Assembly: GCA_963730685.1 (NCBI GenBank)
Contig: CAVSSP010000001.1
Span: 868,001 to 932,000, forward strand
From: Bog-756 sp963730685
GTDB lineage: Bacteria; Actinomycetota; Acidimicrobiia; Acidimicrobiales; RAAP-2
DNA length: 64,000 nucleotides
Direction of reading: 5' to 3'
The position numbers were made by a program, and so were the translations under genes. The notes below the pieces were generated by a model that had not been told where the DNA came from, ran no database searches, and saw only the letters and a list, made by a program, of their open reading frames with translations. Of the stretch, positions 9,172 through 17,796 are shown piece after piece (the stretch's first letter is position 1; every line of letters starts with the position of its first letter).

Positions 9172-10517
9172 CGGAGCTTCACCGACCTGGGCCTCGGTCC
9201 GGTGGAGGGCACCGGCAGGAACGCCTCGCCGGCCTGGCACGGCCCGCGGTGCATGTGGGCGGCGGCGTGGTCGGCGAACACCCGCAGGGCACTCCGCACG
9301 AACCGGGCCACCCCGTCGGGATGGTGGCAGGCGCCGCGCCTCTCCACCAGCTCGCACAGGGCCGGGATGGTCGACACGCCGCCCCGCAGCCGTGTGGGCT
9401 GGTGCGCCAGCTGCCTGCACGCCAGTGCCAGGTGGGCGAGACCGTTGACGCACGGTCCGCACTGCCCGGCACCCTGACCCTCCATGTAGGTGACCACCCG
9501 GCTGACCTCGGACAGGGGGCACACCCCGCTCGGCAGGAGCGCCACCACGCCGGCGCCCAGTGACGAGCCCCGTTGACGCGCCGCCTCCTCGGTCAGCGGC
9601 ATGGCCATGGCCTCGGCCGTGGTCAGCCATCCGCCCCCGTAGCCGCCGAGGAGCACGCCCTGGACGGCTCCCGCCTGATCGGGTCGGACGCCCAGCAGGT
9701 CGCCCATCGGCGTCCCGAGGGCGGCCTCGACGATCCGCGGATCGGGCCACCGCCCGGTGACGGTCAGGAGCGCCGTCCCCGTCGAGTCGGGGGTCCCGAT
9801 CTGTCGGAACCACGAGCCGCCGAAGCGGGCGATCAGCGCCACATGGGCCAGGGTCTCGACGTTCTGCACCAGGGTCGGGCGACCGCCCACACCCTGGTCC
9901 CGCACCGAACGGAGCCCCACGAACGAGGGGGTGGCCGCCGACCTCCCGGTGATGGTGTTGACGGCGGCGGACTCCTGTCCGGCCAGAAATCGGTCGGGTG
10001 CCACCACCACGTCGACGGCCACCGGGTCGACACCCCGGTCGCGCCTGGTGGCGATGGCGGTCCGCACCGACGACACGGCCTCAGCCGGGACGTGCACGAT
10101 AATCTGCTTGGCCCCGATGGCCAGGGCGGCGGTGGTGGCACCGTCCAGCACCAGGTGGGGGAGCTGGTGGAGGAGCAGCCGGTCCTTGGCGCTGGCCGGC
10201 TCGCCCTCGGCCCCGTTGGCCACGACCACCGGGCTGCGCAGCATGCCACCGCCCACCGCCCGCCATTTGGTCGCCACCGGGAACCAGGCCCCGCCGTGGC
10301 CCCGCAGCCCGCTGCGGTCGAGCTCGTCGAGGACCGACGCCCCCTGGGCGGCCGGGAGCGCTCCCCACCGGTCGAGGTGCTCGTCGATCGTCACCATCGA
10401 TCCATCGGCGCTCACCTCGGCCAGTAGCCGCTGCGGGCCCGGGGGAGGGCTGACCGATGAGCGCGGCATGGAGGATCTACGTGGTCCGCCACCGGCCCGC
10501 GATCCGGTCACCCGCAT
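9168..10517 (-). CDS. NuoF-like NADH/FMN iron-sulfur protein
   Basis: A 449-residue relative of the NADH-binding subunit of complex I and of RnfC. Seen: the NADH-site glycine loop as RGHGGAWFPVATKW (residues 72-85), the FMN-site loop ANGAEGEPAS (100-109), an SLBB-like region and the Fe-S motif. In place of the canonical C-x2-C-x2-C-x40-C, the sequence has Ala350, Cys353, Cys356 and Cys397, so one cluster ligand is missing. The ATG overlaps the stop of the ferric-reductase-like gene (TGATG) and the stop overlaps the ferredoxin start. It probably exchanges electrons between a nicotinamide cofactor and the ferredoxin or membrane hemes. The family is clear; the electron donor and direction are inferred. 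Confidence 0.8.
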   Translation of the reverse strand: MRVTGSRAGGGPRRSSMPRSSVSPPPGPQRLLAEVSADGSMVTIDEHLDRWGALPAAQGASVLDELDRSGLRGHGGAWFPVATKWRAVGGGMLRSPVVVANGAEGEPASAKDRLLLHQLPHLVLDGATTAALAIGAKQIIVHVPAEAVSSVRTAIATRRDRGVDPVAVDVVVAPDRFLAGQESAAVNTITGRSAATPSFVGLRSVRDQGVGGRPTLVQNVETLAHVALIARFGGSWFRQIGTPDSTGTALLTVTGRWPDPRIVEAALGTPMGDLLGVRPDQAGAVQGVLLGGYGGGWLTTAEAMAMPLTEEAARQRGSSLGAGVVALLPSGVCPLSEVSRVVTYMEGQGAGQCGPCVNGLAHLALACRQLAHQPTRLRGGVSTIPALCELVERRGACHHPDGVARFVRSALRVFADHAAAHMHRGPCQAGEAFLPVPSTGPRPRSVKLR

Positions 10518-11671
10518 CAGCGCGATCCACCGTCGTCGCCGGAGCCGCCGCCGGTCGCCCCCGACACCGTCCCCGACAGTGCGCCGGTGGCCTGGTCCAC
10601 GCTCAGCGAGATGGTCAGGGCCAGGGGGTTCGGTGCGTTCACCGTCGCCGAGATGGTGTCGCCCTGCAGGGCGGTCACGCTGCCGTGGGCCGAACCGAAG
10701 GTGACGGTCCCCGTGGACATGGCCACCCCGCCCCCGGTCACCGACTGTCCGACCAGCACCACCGTGAGGGGGGTGGATGCGGCATCCTGGGCCTTCATCG
10801 CCAGTGTCACCTGGACGTTGCCCTGGGCGTCGGGGGCCGTGGTGGTCTGGGTGCCGGTCAGGCCGTAGGTGAACGGCGCGGACGGGACGGCGCCGGAGCC
10901 GCCCGTGGGGGCTGTCGTCGGAGGCGACGAGGTCGCCGCCGTGCCCGAGGTCCCGGCGTTCTTGCGGGCCAGTTGGGCCAGGAGGGCGGCGGACGTGCCG
11001 GCCCGGTGGGACCATCCCGAGCGCAGGGGGCCGAGGGCGGCGAACACCATCACGGCCAGCACCACCAGCGCGGTCGTGGCCGCCGCCACCGCCTTTTGGA
11101 CCGGCGTGAAGGTGCGCCCGGTGGCCAACCGCCAGCCCACCACGCCCACCACCGACGCCGTGCACACCACGTCGAGGAGCACGATGAGCGGCAGGGCGGC
11201 GTCGGTGCCGCTCCCGAGGGAGTGGACGAGGGCGATCGGCCAGCACAGGTAGGCCAGGTAGTGGACGAACCGCCAGGAGGCGAATCCGATCCGGCGCCGC
11301 AGGGCGCTGGTGAGGAGCACGGCCACCATCAGGTCGAAGGTGAGCGCGCCGAGCCCGACCCACAGGGGCCGGTACGGGGTCAGGAAGGGGATGAAGGCGT
11401 CGGCGAACCCGATGGGCACGTACCCGTCGCTCACGGTCGTGACCACGTGGATGGCCACGAACCCGACACAGAACAGTGAGAGATTGCGATGGATGTCCTG
11501 GGACAGGAACCGGGGCCACCGCTCCGTGGTCCACCCGACCGACGCCACCACGCCGATGACCACGGTGAGGGTCAAGAGCACGAAGGCCACCAGCCCGGTC
11601 GAGCGCGTCAGGTACCAGAGTGCCTTGCCTCCCGGTGCGGTGGCCGACAGCGTGGTCGCCACGGCGGTCAC
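10517..11671 (-). CDS. ferric-reductase-like membrane heme protein with extracytoplasmic domain
   Basis: A 384-residue membrane protein. Helices at about 25-215 carry four histidines in two pairs, His61/His75 and His137/His150, the spacing that binds two b hemes in ferric reductase and MsrQ-type domains. After a last helix (about 195-213) comes a Ser/Thr/Pro linker and a beta-rich domain (about 263-375) that should face outside; it is not the flavin domain of true ferric reductases. The GTG start overlaps the ApbE stop (GTGA). The C terminus ends in a Gly-rich tail that contains SGAT, faintly like the ApbE flavinylation motif but without the leading Asp. It likely moves electrons across the membrane to an unknown acceptor. 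Confidence 0.75.
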   Translation of the reverse strand: MTAVATTLSATAPGGKALWYLTRSTGLVAFVLLTLTVVIGVVASVGWTTERWPRFLSQDIHRNLSLFCVGFVAIHVVTTVSDGYVPIGFADAFIPFLTPYRPLWVGLGALTFDLMVAVLLTSALRRRIGFASWRFVHYLAYLCWPIALVHSLGSGTDAALPLIVLLDVVCTASVVGVVGWRLATGRTFTPVQKAVAAATTALVVLAVMVFAALGPLRSGWSHRAGTSAALLAQLARKNAGTSGTAATSSPPTTAPTGGSGAVPSAPFTYGLTGTQTTTAPDAQGNVQVTLAMKAQDAASTPLTVVLVGQSVTGGGVAMSTGTVTFGSAHGSVTALQGDTISATVNAPNPLALTISLSVDQATGALSGTVSGATGGGSGDDGGSR

Positions 11672-12639
11672 CGGTCGCCGGGCCAGCCGGCCACCGTAGT
11701 CACCGCGCCGTCGAGCCCGACCAGGCGGGCCGGGAGGCGGTGGTCGCGCAGCCAGCCCGGGGCCGACCTCCCCTTGACCATCGCCGCGGTGGACGCGGTG
11801 TTGGCATCGACGCACGATCCGGCCGCCACCGACACCGTCCGCCATACCGGGTCCACCGGGTGCCCGGTGGTGGGATCGATCAGGTGGTGCACCCGACGGC
11901 CGCCCAGGGTCCAGTGGCGGTGACCGATGCCGGACGTGGCCAGGCCACCGGATTCGATGGTGACGGTCACCGGCGCCGACGGGTCGCCGCACACGTCGGC
12001 GATTCCCACCGCGAACCCACCCGGAGGGGCGCCCTGCACCGCGATGTCCCCGCCCAATGACACCATCGCCCCGCATCCCAGCCGTACGGCGATCGTCTCG
12101 GCGGCGCGGTCCGCCGCCCACGCCTTGGCGGTGGAGCCGAGGTCGAGGCGAGTCCCCGGTGCCATCCGCACCGTCGAGCGTTGCGTGTCGAGCGTCACCG
12201 ACCGCCACCCCGGGACAGCCGCCGGATCCGGCCACGAACCGGCTACCCCGGGCGCCACCATCGGGAAGTCGCGGTCGTAGCCGAGTCGTTCCATGGCCGA
12301 CCCCACCGTCGGGTCCACTGCCCCATCGGACAGTTCGGCGGCGCGCAGGGCCACGGCGATGGCGTCGAACAGGTCGGGCGAGACCGCCACGTCGTACCTC
12401 GAGTCGGCGGCGTCGGTGATGGCATGGAGGGCGGTCAGCTCCGAGTCCGGTCGGAACCGGCTGGCGGCCGTGTCGACCTGGTCCAGCACCTGGTGGAGGA
12501 TCCGGCTGGCGGCCACGAGGGAGGCCGGCTCGGTCACCACCAGGTCCACCCTGGTCGACCAGACCGAGGTGCGGTAGACGACCCCGGCCTCGGCCCTCAC
12601 GCCCGTCGATGGTCCCGAGTCCGTCGCGGCCGGCCTCAA
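11668..12639 (-). CDS. apbE: ApbE-type FAD:protein FMN transferase
   Basis: A 323-residue enzyme of the ApbE family, which attaches FMN covalently to a Thr of exported or membrane flavoproteins. Seen: SRFRPDSELTALH, the LDLGSTAKAWAADRAAE motif, SLGGDIAVQG and HHLIDPTTGHPV, the last two typical of the FAD/Mg site. There is no obvious signal peptide. The start is likely a TTG at 12639 overlapping the stop of the small upstream gene, with later in-frame alternatives. No standard FMN-binding domain is encoded in the operon, so the flavinylated partner is either elsewhere or atypical. Family assignment is firm, and the operon position suggests a flavin-dependent step in the redox chain. Confidence 0.85.
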   Translation of the reverse strand: MRPAATDSGPSTGVRAEAGVVYRTSVWSTRVDLVVTEPASLVAASRILHQVLDQVDTAASRFRPDSELTALHAITDAADSRYDVAVSPDLFDAIAVALRAAELSDGAVDPTVGSAMERLGYDRDFPMVAPGVAGSWPDPAAVPGWRSVTLDTQRSTVRMAPGTRLDLGSTAKAWAADRAAETIAVRLGCGAMVSLGGDIAVQGAPPGGFAVGIADVCGDPSAPVTVTIESGGLATSGIGHRHWTLGGRRVHHLIDPTTGHPVDPVWRTVSVAAGSCVDANTASTAAMVKGRSAPGWLRDHRLPARLVGLDGAVTTVAGWPGDR

Positions 12640-12989
12640 CTCGATCCGCTGACCACGGGGGCCTGCTGTTGGGTCTGGGCCGGCGGTGCGTTGGGTGGGG
12701 CCAGGTTGGTGGCCGACTGCCCGGTCGAGCTTCCGACGCCGGCGGCGGCACCGGACGTCACCGAGGAACCGGCGGGAGTGGACGGGTGACCGGGGAGGGC
12801 GCGGCTCAAGTAGATGCCGAACACCGCCACCGCCGCCACCGAGGCCACCCCGATGGTCTTGGTCAGCGACCGGGCCCGTTCGAGCCCGGCGTCGCGCCGG
12901 TGCCTGAATTGCCGCTCGGCCGACGCCGGTCCGGTCCCGCGTGTCGTGGCCACCCTCTGGATACTACGGAGCGATCCTGACGCCACCAT
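12636..12989 (-). CDS. small single-pass membrane protein of redox operon
   Basis: A 117-residue protein with a basic N terminus (about 1-43), one hydrophobic segment (TIGVASVAAVAVFGIYLS, about 45-62) and a Ser/Ala/Pro/Gln-rich extracytoplasmic tail. The positive-inside rule puts the tail outside. Its stop codon overlaps the ApbE start and its ATG is 38 bp after the histidine kinase gene. No family is recognised and no cofactor motif is seen. It could be a tether or assembly factor for the ferric-reductase-like protein; this is inference from position only. Confidence 0.6.
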   Translation of the reverse strand: MVASGSLRSIQRVATTRGTGPASAERQFRHRRDAGLERARSLTKTIGVASVAAVAVFGIYLSRALPGHPSTPAGSSVTSGAAAGVGSSTGQSATNLAPPNAPPAQTQQQAPVVSGSS

Positions 12990-13027
12990 GAAGGTCCACC
13001 GTGCCGTTGGGAGGGCGACGTACCAGC

Positions 13028-14317
13028 TCAGGTGGCCTGAATTGCCGCCGACCCCGATGCCGCGCGGATGGATTGGCCATCGGGCCGATCCGGGACGGTC
13101 GGCCAGACCACCTGCATCAGCGCCCCCCCCAACCCAGACGTCCCGATGGTCCACGTGCCTCCGGAGTTGCGCACCACCACGTCGGCGATGGCCAGGCCCA
13201 GGCCGGTGCCACCCGGCAGGTCGGCGGCGCGGTGGAAGCGGTCGAAGACCATCGCCCGGTGGGCGTGCGGGATGCCGGGTCCCGAGTCCTCGACCGCGAG
13301 CGTCACCTGCCCCCCGCCCACCGACACCCCCAGTTCGACCGTCCCTCCGGGGCCGGCGTACTTGCAGGCGTTGTCCAACAGCACGCTGACCAGGCGGTCG
13401 ATCGAGTCGGCATCGGACTCGACCAAACCGCGGGTCGCCGGGTCGCTCCGATTGGTGAGGGTCATCGACGAGGCGTCGGCCACGACCCGGAACCGGTCGA
13501 CGCACTCGGTGCCGACGGCGACCACGTCGGCGACCTCCCCGGACCGGTCGGTGGGGGGCTCGCCATCGGCACGGGCCAGCCACAGGAGGTCCTCGACGAT
13601 GGTGTGGAGCCGACCGCTCTCCACGCCGATGCGTTGGAGGGTGTCCTGGTAGCTGGCGGCGTCGCGCTCCCGGCTGAGCGCCAGGTCGACTTCGGCCTCG
13701 ATCACGCTGAGCGGGGTGCGGAGCTCGTGGGAGGCGTCGGCGGTGAACTCGGCCTGCCGCCGCCGGATCTGCTCGATGGGCGCCGAGGCCCGGAGCCCGA
13801 TGATGAACGACCCTCCGAAGGTGACCAGCAGCAGCAGCGTACCCAGCACGGCCTCGGCGATGAGGAGGTCGTCGCGGTCCTGGGCGATCTTGGACACACT
13901 CTCGCCGGCCACCAGCCAGCCGTTGCCCCGGGACACCGCATCGAGCCGGAAGGCGCTGCCGGCCACCGACATGGTGGTCTGGCCCGCCGTCCACTGGTGG
14001 GCGGGGAGTCCGGGGGCACCGGTCGACGACCCCGTGACCTTTCCGGCCGACGTGACGTCCCAGAGGAAGGAGGGTGCGTCGTCGAGGTCGTCCCCGTGGC
14101 CGCTCTGCGTCGTCCTCGCCGCCGGCGGACCGGTGGCGCCGGCGATGGTGCCTTGGTCCAGCTGCTGGGACAGCCTGGCGTCGACGGTGTAGTTCAGATG
14201 GTTGACGATGGCCAGGTTGGCGGCCAGGACCACCACCACGGCCACGGCGCCGACGATGGCCGTGGCTCCCAGCGCCACCTTGGCGGCGTGGACCCACTGG
14301 GCGTCGCGGCGCCTCAT
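13028..14317 (-). CDS. sensor histidine kinase of redox operon
   Basis: A 429-residue sensor kinase. Membrane helices at about 12-34 and 150-175 flank an extracytoplasmic sensor region (about 35-150) without a recognised domain. The dimerisation/phosphoacceptor motif FTADASHELRTPLS places the His at 197. The ATP-binding domain shows LLDNACKYAGPGG (N box), VEDSGPGIPH and GGTGLGLAI. No clear HAMP domain lies between helix 2 and the H box. Its ATG overlaps the stop of the response regulator (TGATG). Being directly upstream of the redox genes and co-oriented, it probably senses an extracellular or redox signal and controls them; the signal is unknown. Confidence 0.88.
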   Translation of the reverse strand: MRRRDAQWVHAAKVALGATAIVGAVAVVVVLAANLAIVNHLNYTVDARLSQQLDQGTIAGATGPPAARTTQSGHGDDLDDAPSFLWDVTSAGKVTGSSTGAPGLPAHQWTAGQTTMSVAGSAFRLDAVSRGNGWLVAGESVSKIAQDRDDLLIAEAVLGTLLLLVTFGGSFIIGLRASAPIEQIRRRQAEFTADASHELRTPLSVIEAEVDLALSRERDAASYQDTLQRIGVESGRLHTIVEDLLWLARADGEPPTDRSGEVADVVAVGTECVDRFRVVADASSMTLTNRSDPATRGLVESDADSIDRLVSVLLDNACKYAGPGGTVELGVSVGGGQVTLAVEDSGPGIPHAHRAMVFDRFHRAADLPGGTGLGLAIADVVVRNSGGTWTIGTSGLGGALMQVVWPTVPDRPDGQSIRAASGSAAIQAT

Positions 14318-14982
14318 CCCGCCACCATCCGGTACCCGACCCCCCGCACCGTCTCGATCCGGGCGGTGGCACCGCCGATCTTGGCCCGGAGCCGGCCCAC
14401 GTGCACGTCGATGGTGTTCGACCCCACCGCGTCCGCTTCGTCGTCCCACACCTGGACGGCGATGGTGCGCCGGCTCACCACCGCCGGCGACCTCCGCAGG
14501 AGCAGCTCCAACAGGCCGGTCTCGATGCTGGTCAGCGTCAACGGACGGCCGTCGCAGGTGGCACCCCGCGACGCCGGGTCGAACGACAGGTCGCCGCACG
14601 TCAGCACCGGGTCGACGGTCAACGCCGGACGCCGTTGCAGCGCCGTCAGCCGGGCCATCAGCTCGGCGAACGAGAACGGCTTGACGAGATAGTCGTCGGC
14701 CCCCTTGTTCAGGCCTTCGACCCGGTCCTCGGTGGCGTCGCGTGCCGTCAGCATCAACACCGGTGTGCGGTCGGCTCGTGCCCGCATGGCCGTCACCACC
14801 TCGATGCCGGTCTGGGCCGGCATCCGCCAGTCGAGGATGGCCACCTCGTAGGTATAGGAGCGCAGGTAGGCCAGGGCGAGCGCCCCGTCCGCCACGGCAT
14901 CGACGACGTAGCCGTGCTCACGCAGTCCGCGCTCGAGCACCGAGCGGAGCCCGGGGTCGTCCTCGGCCACCAACACCCTCAT
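14314..14982 (-). CDS. OmpR-family response regulator
   Basis: A 222-residue DNA-binding response regulator, partner of the kinase encoded next to it. The receiver domain shows the acidic pair in MRVLVAEDDPGL, the phosphoacceptor Asp51 in AILDWRMPAQTG, and YLVKPF with the conserved Lys. The C-terminal winged-helix domain (about 125-222) ends in VGRLRAKIGG and TVRGVGYRMV, typical of OmpR/PhoB members. The ATG at 14982 is the first gene of the minus-strand operon. A promoter for the operon should lie in the gene-free interval beyond it. Function is clear, but its target sites are not visible. Confidence 0.9.
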   Translation of the reverse strand: MRVLVAEDDPGLRSVLERGLREHGYVVDAVADGALALAYLRSYTYEVAILDWRMPAQTGIEVVTAMRARADRTPVLMLTARDATEDRVEGLNKGADDYLVKPFSFAELMARLTALQRRPALTVDPVLTCGDLSFDPASRGATCDGRPLTLTSIETGLLELLLRRSPAVVSRRTIAVQVWDDEADAVGSNTIDVHVGRLRAKIGGATARIETVRGVGYRMVAG

Positions 14983-15721
14983 CAGCTGCTCTCCCGATTG
15001 CTCGTCGGGGCGCTCGTCGGCCCGATCCGGTGCCGCCGCCCACCCCCGGCTCGGTCGCCCCCGGCAGCCGGGCCACCGGTCCGGGCGGCGGGGTGCCGAC
15101 CGCCGCACCTGTCGGTCGGATGAGCACCTTCCCTCCCGGCCGAGTGTGCCCCCCGGATCTGACGCGAGGATGACACCCCTGGTGGTCTGCCACGCACAGT
15201 GGCAGGTGGGAGGGCCTCTTCCTCCTGGACCGACGGCCGGCGACGAGATTCATTGACCCGGTCGGAGGGGTGGCCTACCATGACCGCAGCACACCAGTGA
15301 ACCGTCATAAAGACCGGCGGTGCAGTGGAAGAGCGGCGGGCCACTCGGGGAGAGCCTTCATTGGGAGTGAATCAGAGTCCGGACGAAGGCCGGACGGATA
15401 TGGGGATGAAAACCACTCTTCGTGTTTCGAGTGGTGGAGATACGCGTGTCGTGCACCGTGTTCGTGTACCGTTTGCCTCGGTGGCCGAGCGAGTTACGGA
15501 AAATGCCAGCCTCCTCGCTACTTGGGGAGAGTCAAGTTCGAAGTTGCAGGTGGCGTTGGGCGCCCCGCAACTCATGATCCACCGGGTCCCCCGACGTTGG
15601 CTGCCCCCCTGCCCCTCGTGGTGGTCGGCGCCGGGGACCCGGCGGGCTCTTCACTGAAGAGCCGTCTGCGGGCCGCCCTCTTCGACCCGCACCTTCCTCG
15701 ACCGGCACCCGGGACCAGGCC
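14983..15721. other. gene-free interval upstream of the redox operon
   Basis: About 740 bp with no gene I can support. The part next to 14982 must hold the promoter of the response-regulator operon. The stretch 15290-15580 is poorer in GC than the surroundings and lies directly downstream of a good plus-strand promoter match at 15253-15281. Within it there is a small inverted repeat (CCACTC ... GAGTGG near 15411-15432) and an open frame from about 15325 to 15657 without a recognisable product. It could be a small RNA or a decayed gene. Confidence 0.4.
15253..15281 (+). promoter_or_regulatory. candidate promoter pointing into a gene-free interval
   Basis: TTGACC at 15253-15258 and TACCAT at 15276-15281 are separated by exactly 17 bp, a good match to a housekeeping promoter. 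Transcription would enter the interval 15290-15720, where no known gene is found on the plus strand, and would run antisense into leuD. Confidence 0.4.
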
Positions 15722-16315
15722 TCAGCGGGTGGTCGGCAGCCACGAGGCACGGGTGGTCTCGTAGGAGTCGATCTCGTCCTTGTACCGCAGCGTCAGCCCG
15801 ATGTCGTCCCATCCGTTCAGCAGGCGGGCCCGGGTGAACTCGTCGAGGGGGAAGCCCGTCTCGATCCCGGCCGACAGCGCCTCGAGGGTACCCCGCTCGA
15901 TGTCGATGGTGACCAGCATGGTGGGCTCGGCCAGGACGGCGTCGAGGAGCAGCCGGCCGGTGAGGGCGTCGACCTGCACCGGCACCACGCCGGCCTTGGT
16001 GCAGTTGTTGCGGAAGATGTCGCCGAACTTGGGGGAGACCACCGCCTCGAACCCGTAGTCCTGGAGCGCCCACACGGCGTGCTCCCTCGACGAGCCGGTC
16101 CCGAAGTTGGGCCCGGCGACCAGGATGTTGGCCCCGGCGAACTCCTCGCGGTTGAGCACGAAGTCGCGGTCGTCCCGCCACTCGGCGAACAGGCCGGCGC
16201 CGAATCCGGTGCGCTCGACCCGCTTCAGCCAGTCCGACGGGATGATCTGGTCGGTGTCGACATCGGAGCGGTCCAGTGGAACGGCCCGACCGCTGACGAT
16301 CTGCATGGCCTTCAT
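15722..16315 (-). CDS. leuD: 3-isopropylmalate dehydratase small subunit
   Basis: A 197-residue protein, the usual length for LeuD. With LeuC it isomerises 2-isopropylmalate to 3-isopropylmalate in leucine synthesis in the cytoplasm. Seen: DVDTDQIIPSDWLKR, the GPNFGTGSSREHAVWAL motif that contacts substrate, and the SPKFGDIFRNNCTKAGV motif. It follows leuC by 58 bp on the minus strand. Its start, ATGAAGGCC, is the last of four tandem copies of a 14-bp unit, so three extra ATG codons lie upstream, each opening a five-residue frame that ends in an ATGA overlap with the next. The call is certain; the consequence of the repeated starts is discussed as a finding. Confidence 0.96.
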   Translation of the reverse strand: MKAMQIVSGRAVPLDRSDVDTDQIIPSDWLKRVERTGFGAGLFAEWRDDRDFVLNREEFAGANILVAGPNFGTGSSREHAVWALQDYGFEAVVSPKFGDIFRNNCTKAGVVPVQVDALTGRLLLDAVLAEPTMLVTIDIERGTLEALSAGIETGFPLDEFTRARLLNGWDDIGLTLRYKDEIDSYETTRASWLPTTR

Positions 16316-16366
16316 GATGGGGCCTTCATGATGGGGCCTTCATGATGGGGCCTTCATGAGGGGTTC
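16311..16366 (-). repeat. 14-bp tandem repeat containing the leuD start codon
   Basis: Three perfect and one imperfect 14-bp copies lie between leuC and leuD. On the minus strand each copy carries ATGAAGGCC, giving ATG codons at 16357, 16343, 16329 and 16315; the last is leuD. Because 14 is not a multiple of three, each upstream ATG opens a frame of five codons (MKAPS) that stops at the TGA overlapping the next ATG. Confidence 0.9.
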
Positions 16367-16373
16367 ACGGCCC

Positions 16374-17796
16374 TCAGGCGTCCAGGTCCGTCGGGGCGGC
16401 GAAGTGGCCCGCCACCGCCGTCGCCGCGGCCACGGCGGGCGACACCAGATGGGTGCGGCCGCCGCGCCCCTGGCGCCCCTCGAAGTTCCGGTTGGAGGTG
16501 CTGGCCGCCCGCTCGCCGGGTGCCAACTTGTCGGGGTTCATGGCCAGGCACATCGAGCAGCCGGGCTCCCGCCATTCGAATCCGGCCCCGGTGAACACGG
16601 TGTCGAGGCCCTCGGCCTCGGCCTCGGCCTTGACCCGGTGCGATCCCGGCACGACCATGGCCCGCATGCCGGCATGGACCGTGCGCCCATCCAGCACGGC
16701 GGCGGCGGCCCGGAGGTCCTCGATGCGTCCGTTGGTGCACGACCCGATGAACACGGTGTCCACGGGGATGTCGCGCATCGGGGTGCCGGGGACGAGGCCC
16801 ATGTAGTCGATGGCGCGGTCGGCAGCATCCTGGTCGGCGTCGTCGTCGATGGCGGCCGGGTCGGGCACCGAGCCGTCGATGCGGACGACCTGGGCCGGGT
16901 TGGTCCCCCAGGTGACGAACGGGGCCAGCGAAGTGGCGTCGAGCCTCACCTGGCGGTCGAAGGTGGCGCCTTCGTCGGTCGGGAGCGCCCGCCACACCGC
17001 CAGTGCCTCCTCCCATGCCGCACCCTTGGGCGCATGGTCACGGCCCTCGAGGTAGGCGAAGGTCACGTCGTCCGGGGCGACCATCCCGGCTCGGGCCCCG
17101 GCCTCGATGGACATGTTGCAGACGGTCATCCGTCCCTCCATCGACAGGGAGCGGACGGCGTCGCCCCGGTACTCGATGATGTGGCCGGCCCCGCCTCCGG
17201 TGCCGATCTGCCCGATGACCGCCAGCACCAGGTCCTTGGCCGTCACCCCGGGGGGAAGCGCCCCGTCCACGGTCACCGACATGGTGTCCGGCCGTCGCTG
17301 GGGGAGGGTCTGGGTGGCCAGTACGTGCTCCACCTCGCTGGTGCCGATGCCGAAGGCCAGGGCCCCGAACGCCCCGTGGGTGGAGGTGTGGCTGTCGCCG
17401 CACACGATGGTCATGCCCGGCTGGGTCAGGCCCTGCTCCGGGCCGATGATGTGCACGATGCCCTGGTTGGCGTGACCCATCGGGTAGCAGGTGATCCCGA
17501 ACTCGGAGCAGTTGGCCGCCAGCACCTCGAGCTGCTTGGCCGAGATGGGGTCCGCCACCGGCTTGTCGATGTCCACGGTCGGCACGTTGTGGTCGGCGGT
17601 GGCGATGGTCAGGTCGGGGCGGTGCACGGTGCGCCCGGCCAGGCGGATGCCGTCGAAGGCCTGCGGCGACGTGACCTCGTGGATGAGGTGGAGGTCGATG
17701 AACAAGACGTCCGGCTCGTCGTGGTCGCCCCGGTGGACGACGTGGCGGTCCCAGACCTTTTCGGACAGGGTGCGGGGTCGGTGGGTCGGTGGTCAT
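16374..17796 (-). CDS. leuC: 3-isopropylmalate dehydratase large subunit, frame broken near start
   Basis: The large, [4Fe-4S]-carrying subunit of the leucine-pathway isomerase; about 473 residues if corrected. Seen: FIDLHLIHEVTSPQAF, CGDSHTSTHGAFGALAFGIG, FIGSCTNGRIEDLR and GCSMCLAMNPD, with the cluster cysteines in the last two. The frame carrying the conserved N terminus RTLSEKVWDRHVVHRGD has no ATG or GTG before an upstream stop. A good ATG at 17796, with AGGGA upstream, lies in the frame shifted by one base. One extra base between about 17760 and 17790 would explain this; otherwise a CTG or TTG start would be needed. The gene follows greA by 5 bp and precedes leuD. Confidence 0.88.

Noticed and set aside
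15325..15657. A 110-residue plus-strand frame after the orphan promoter
   Set aside because: Composition changes abruptly along the frame and no family is recognised. I kept only the promoter and the interval note.
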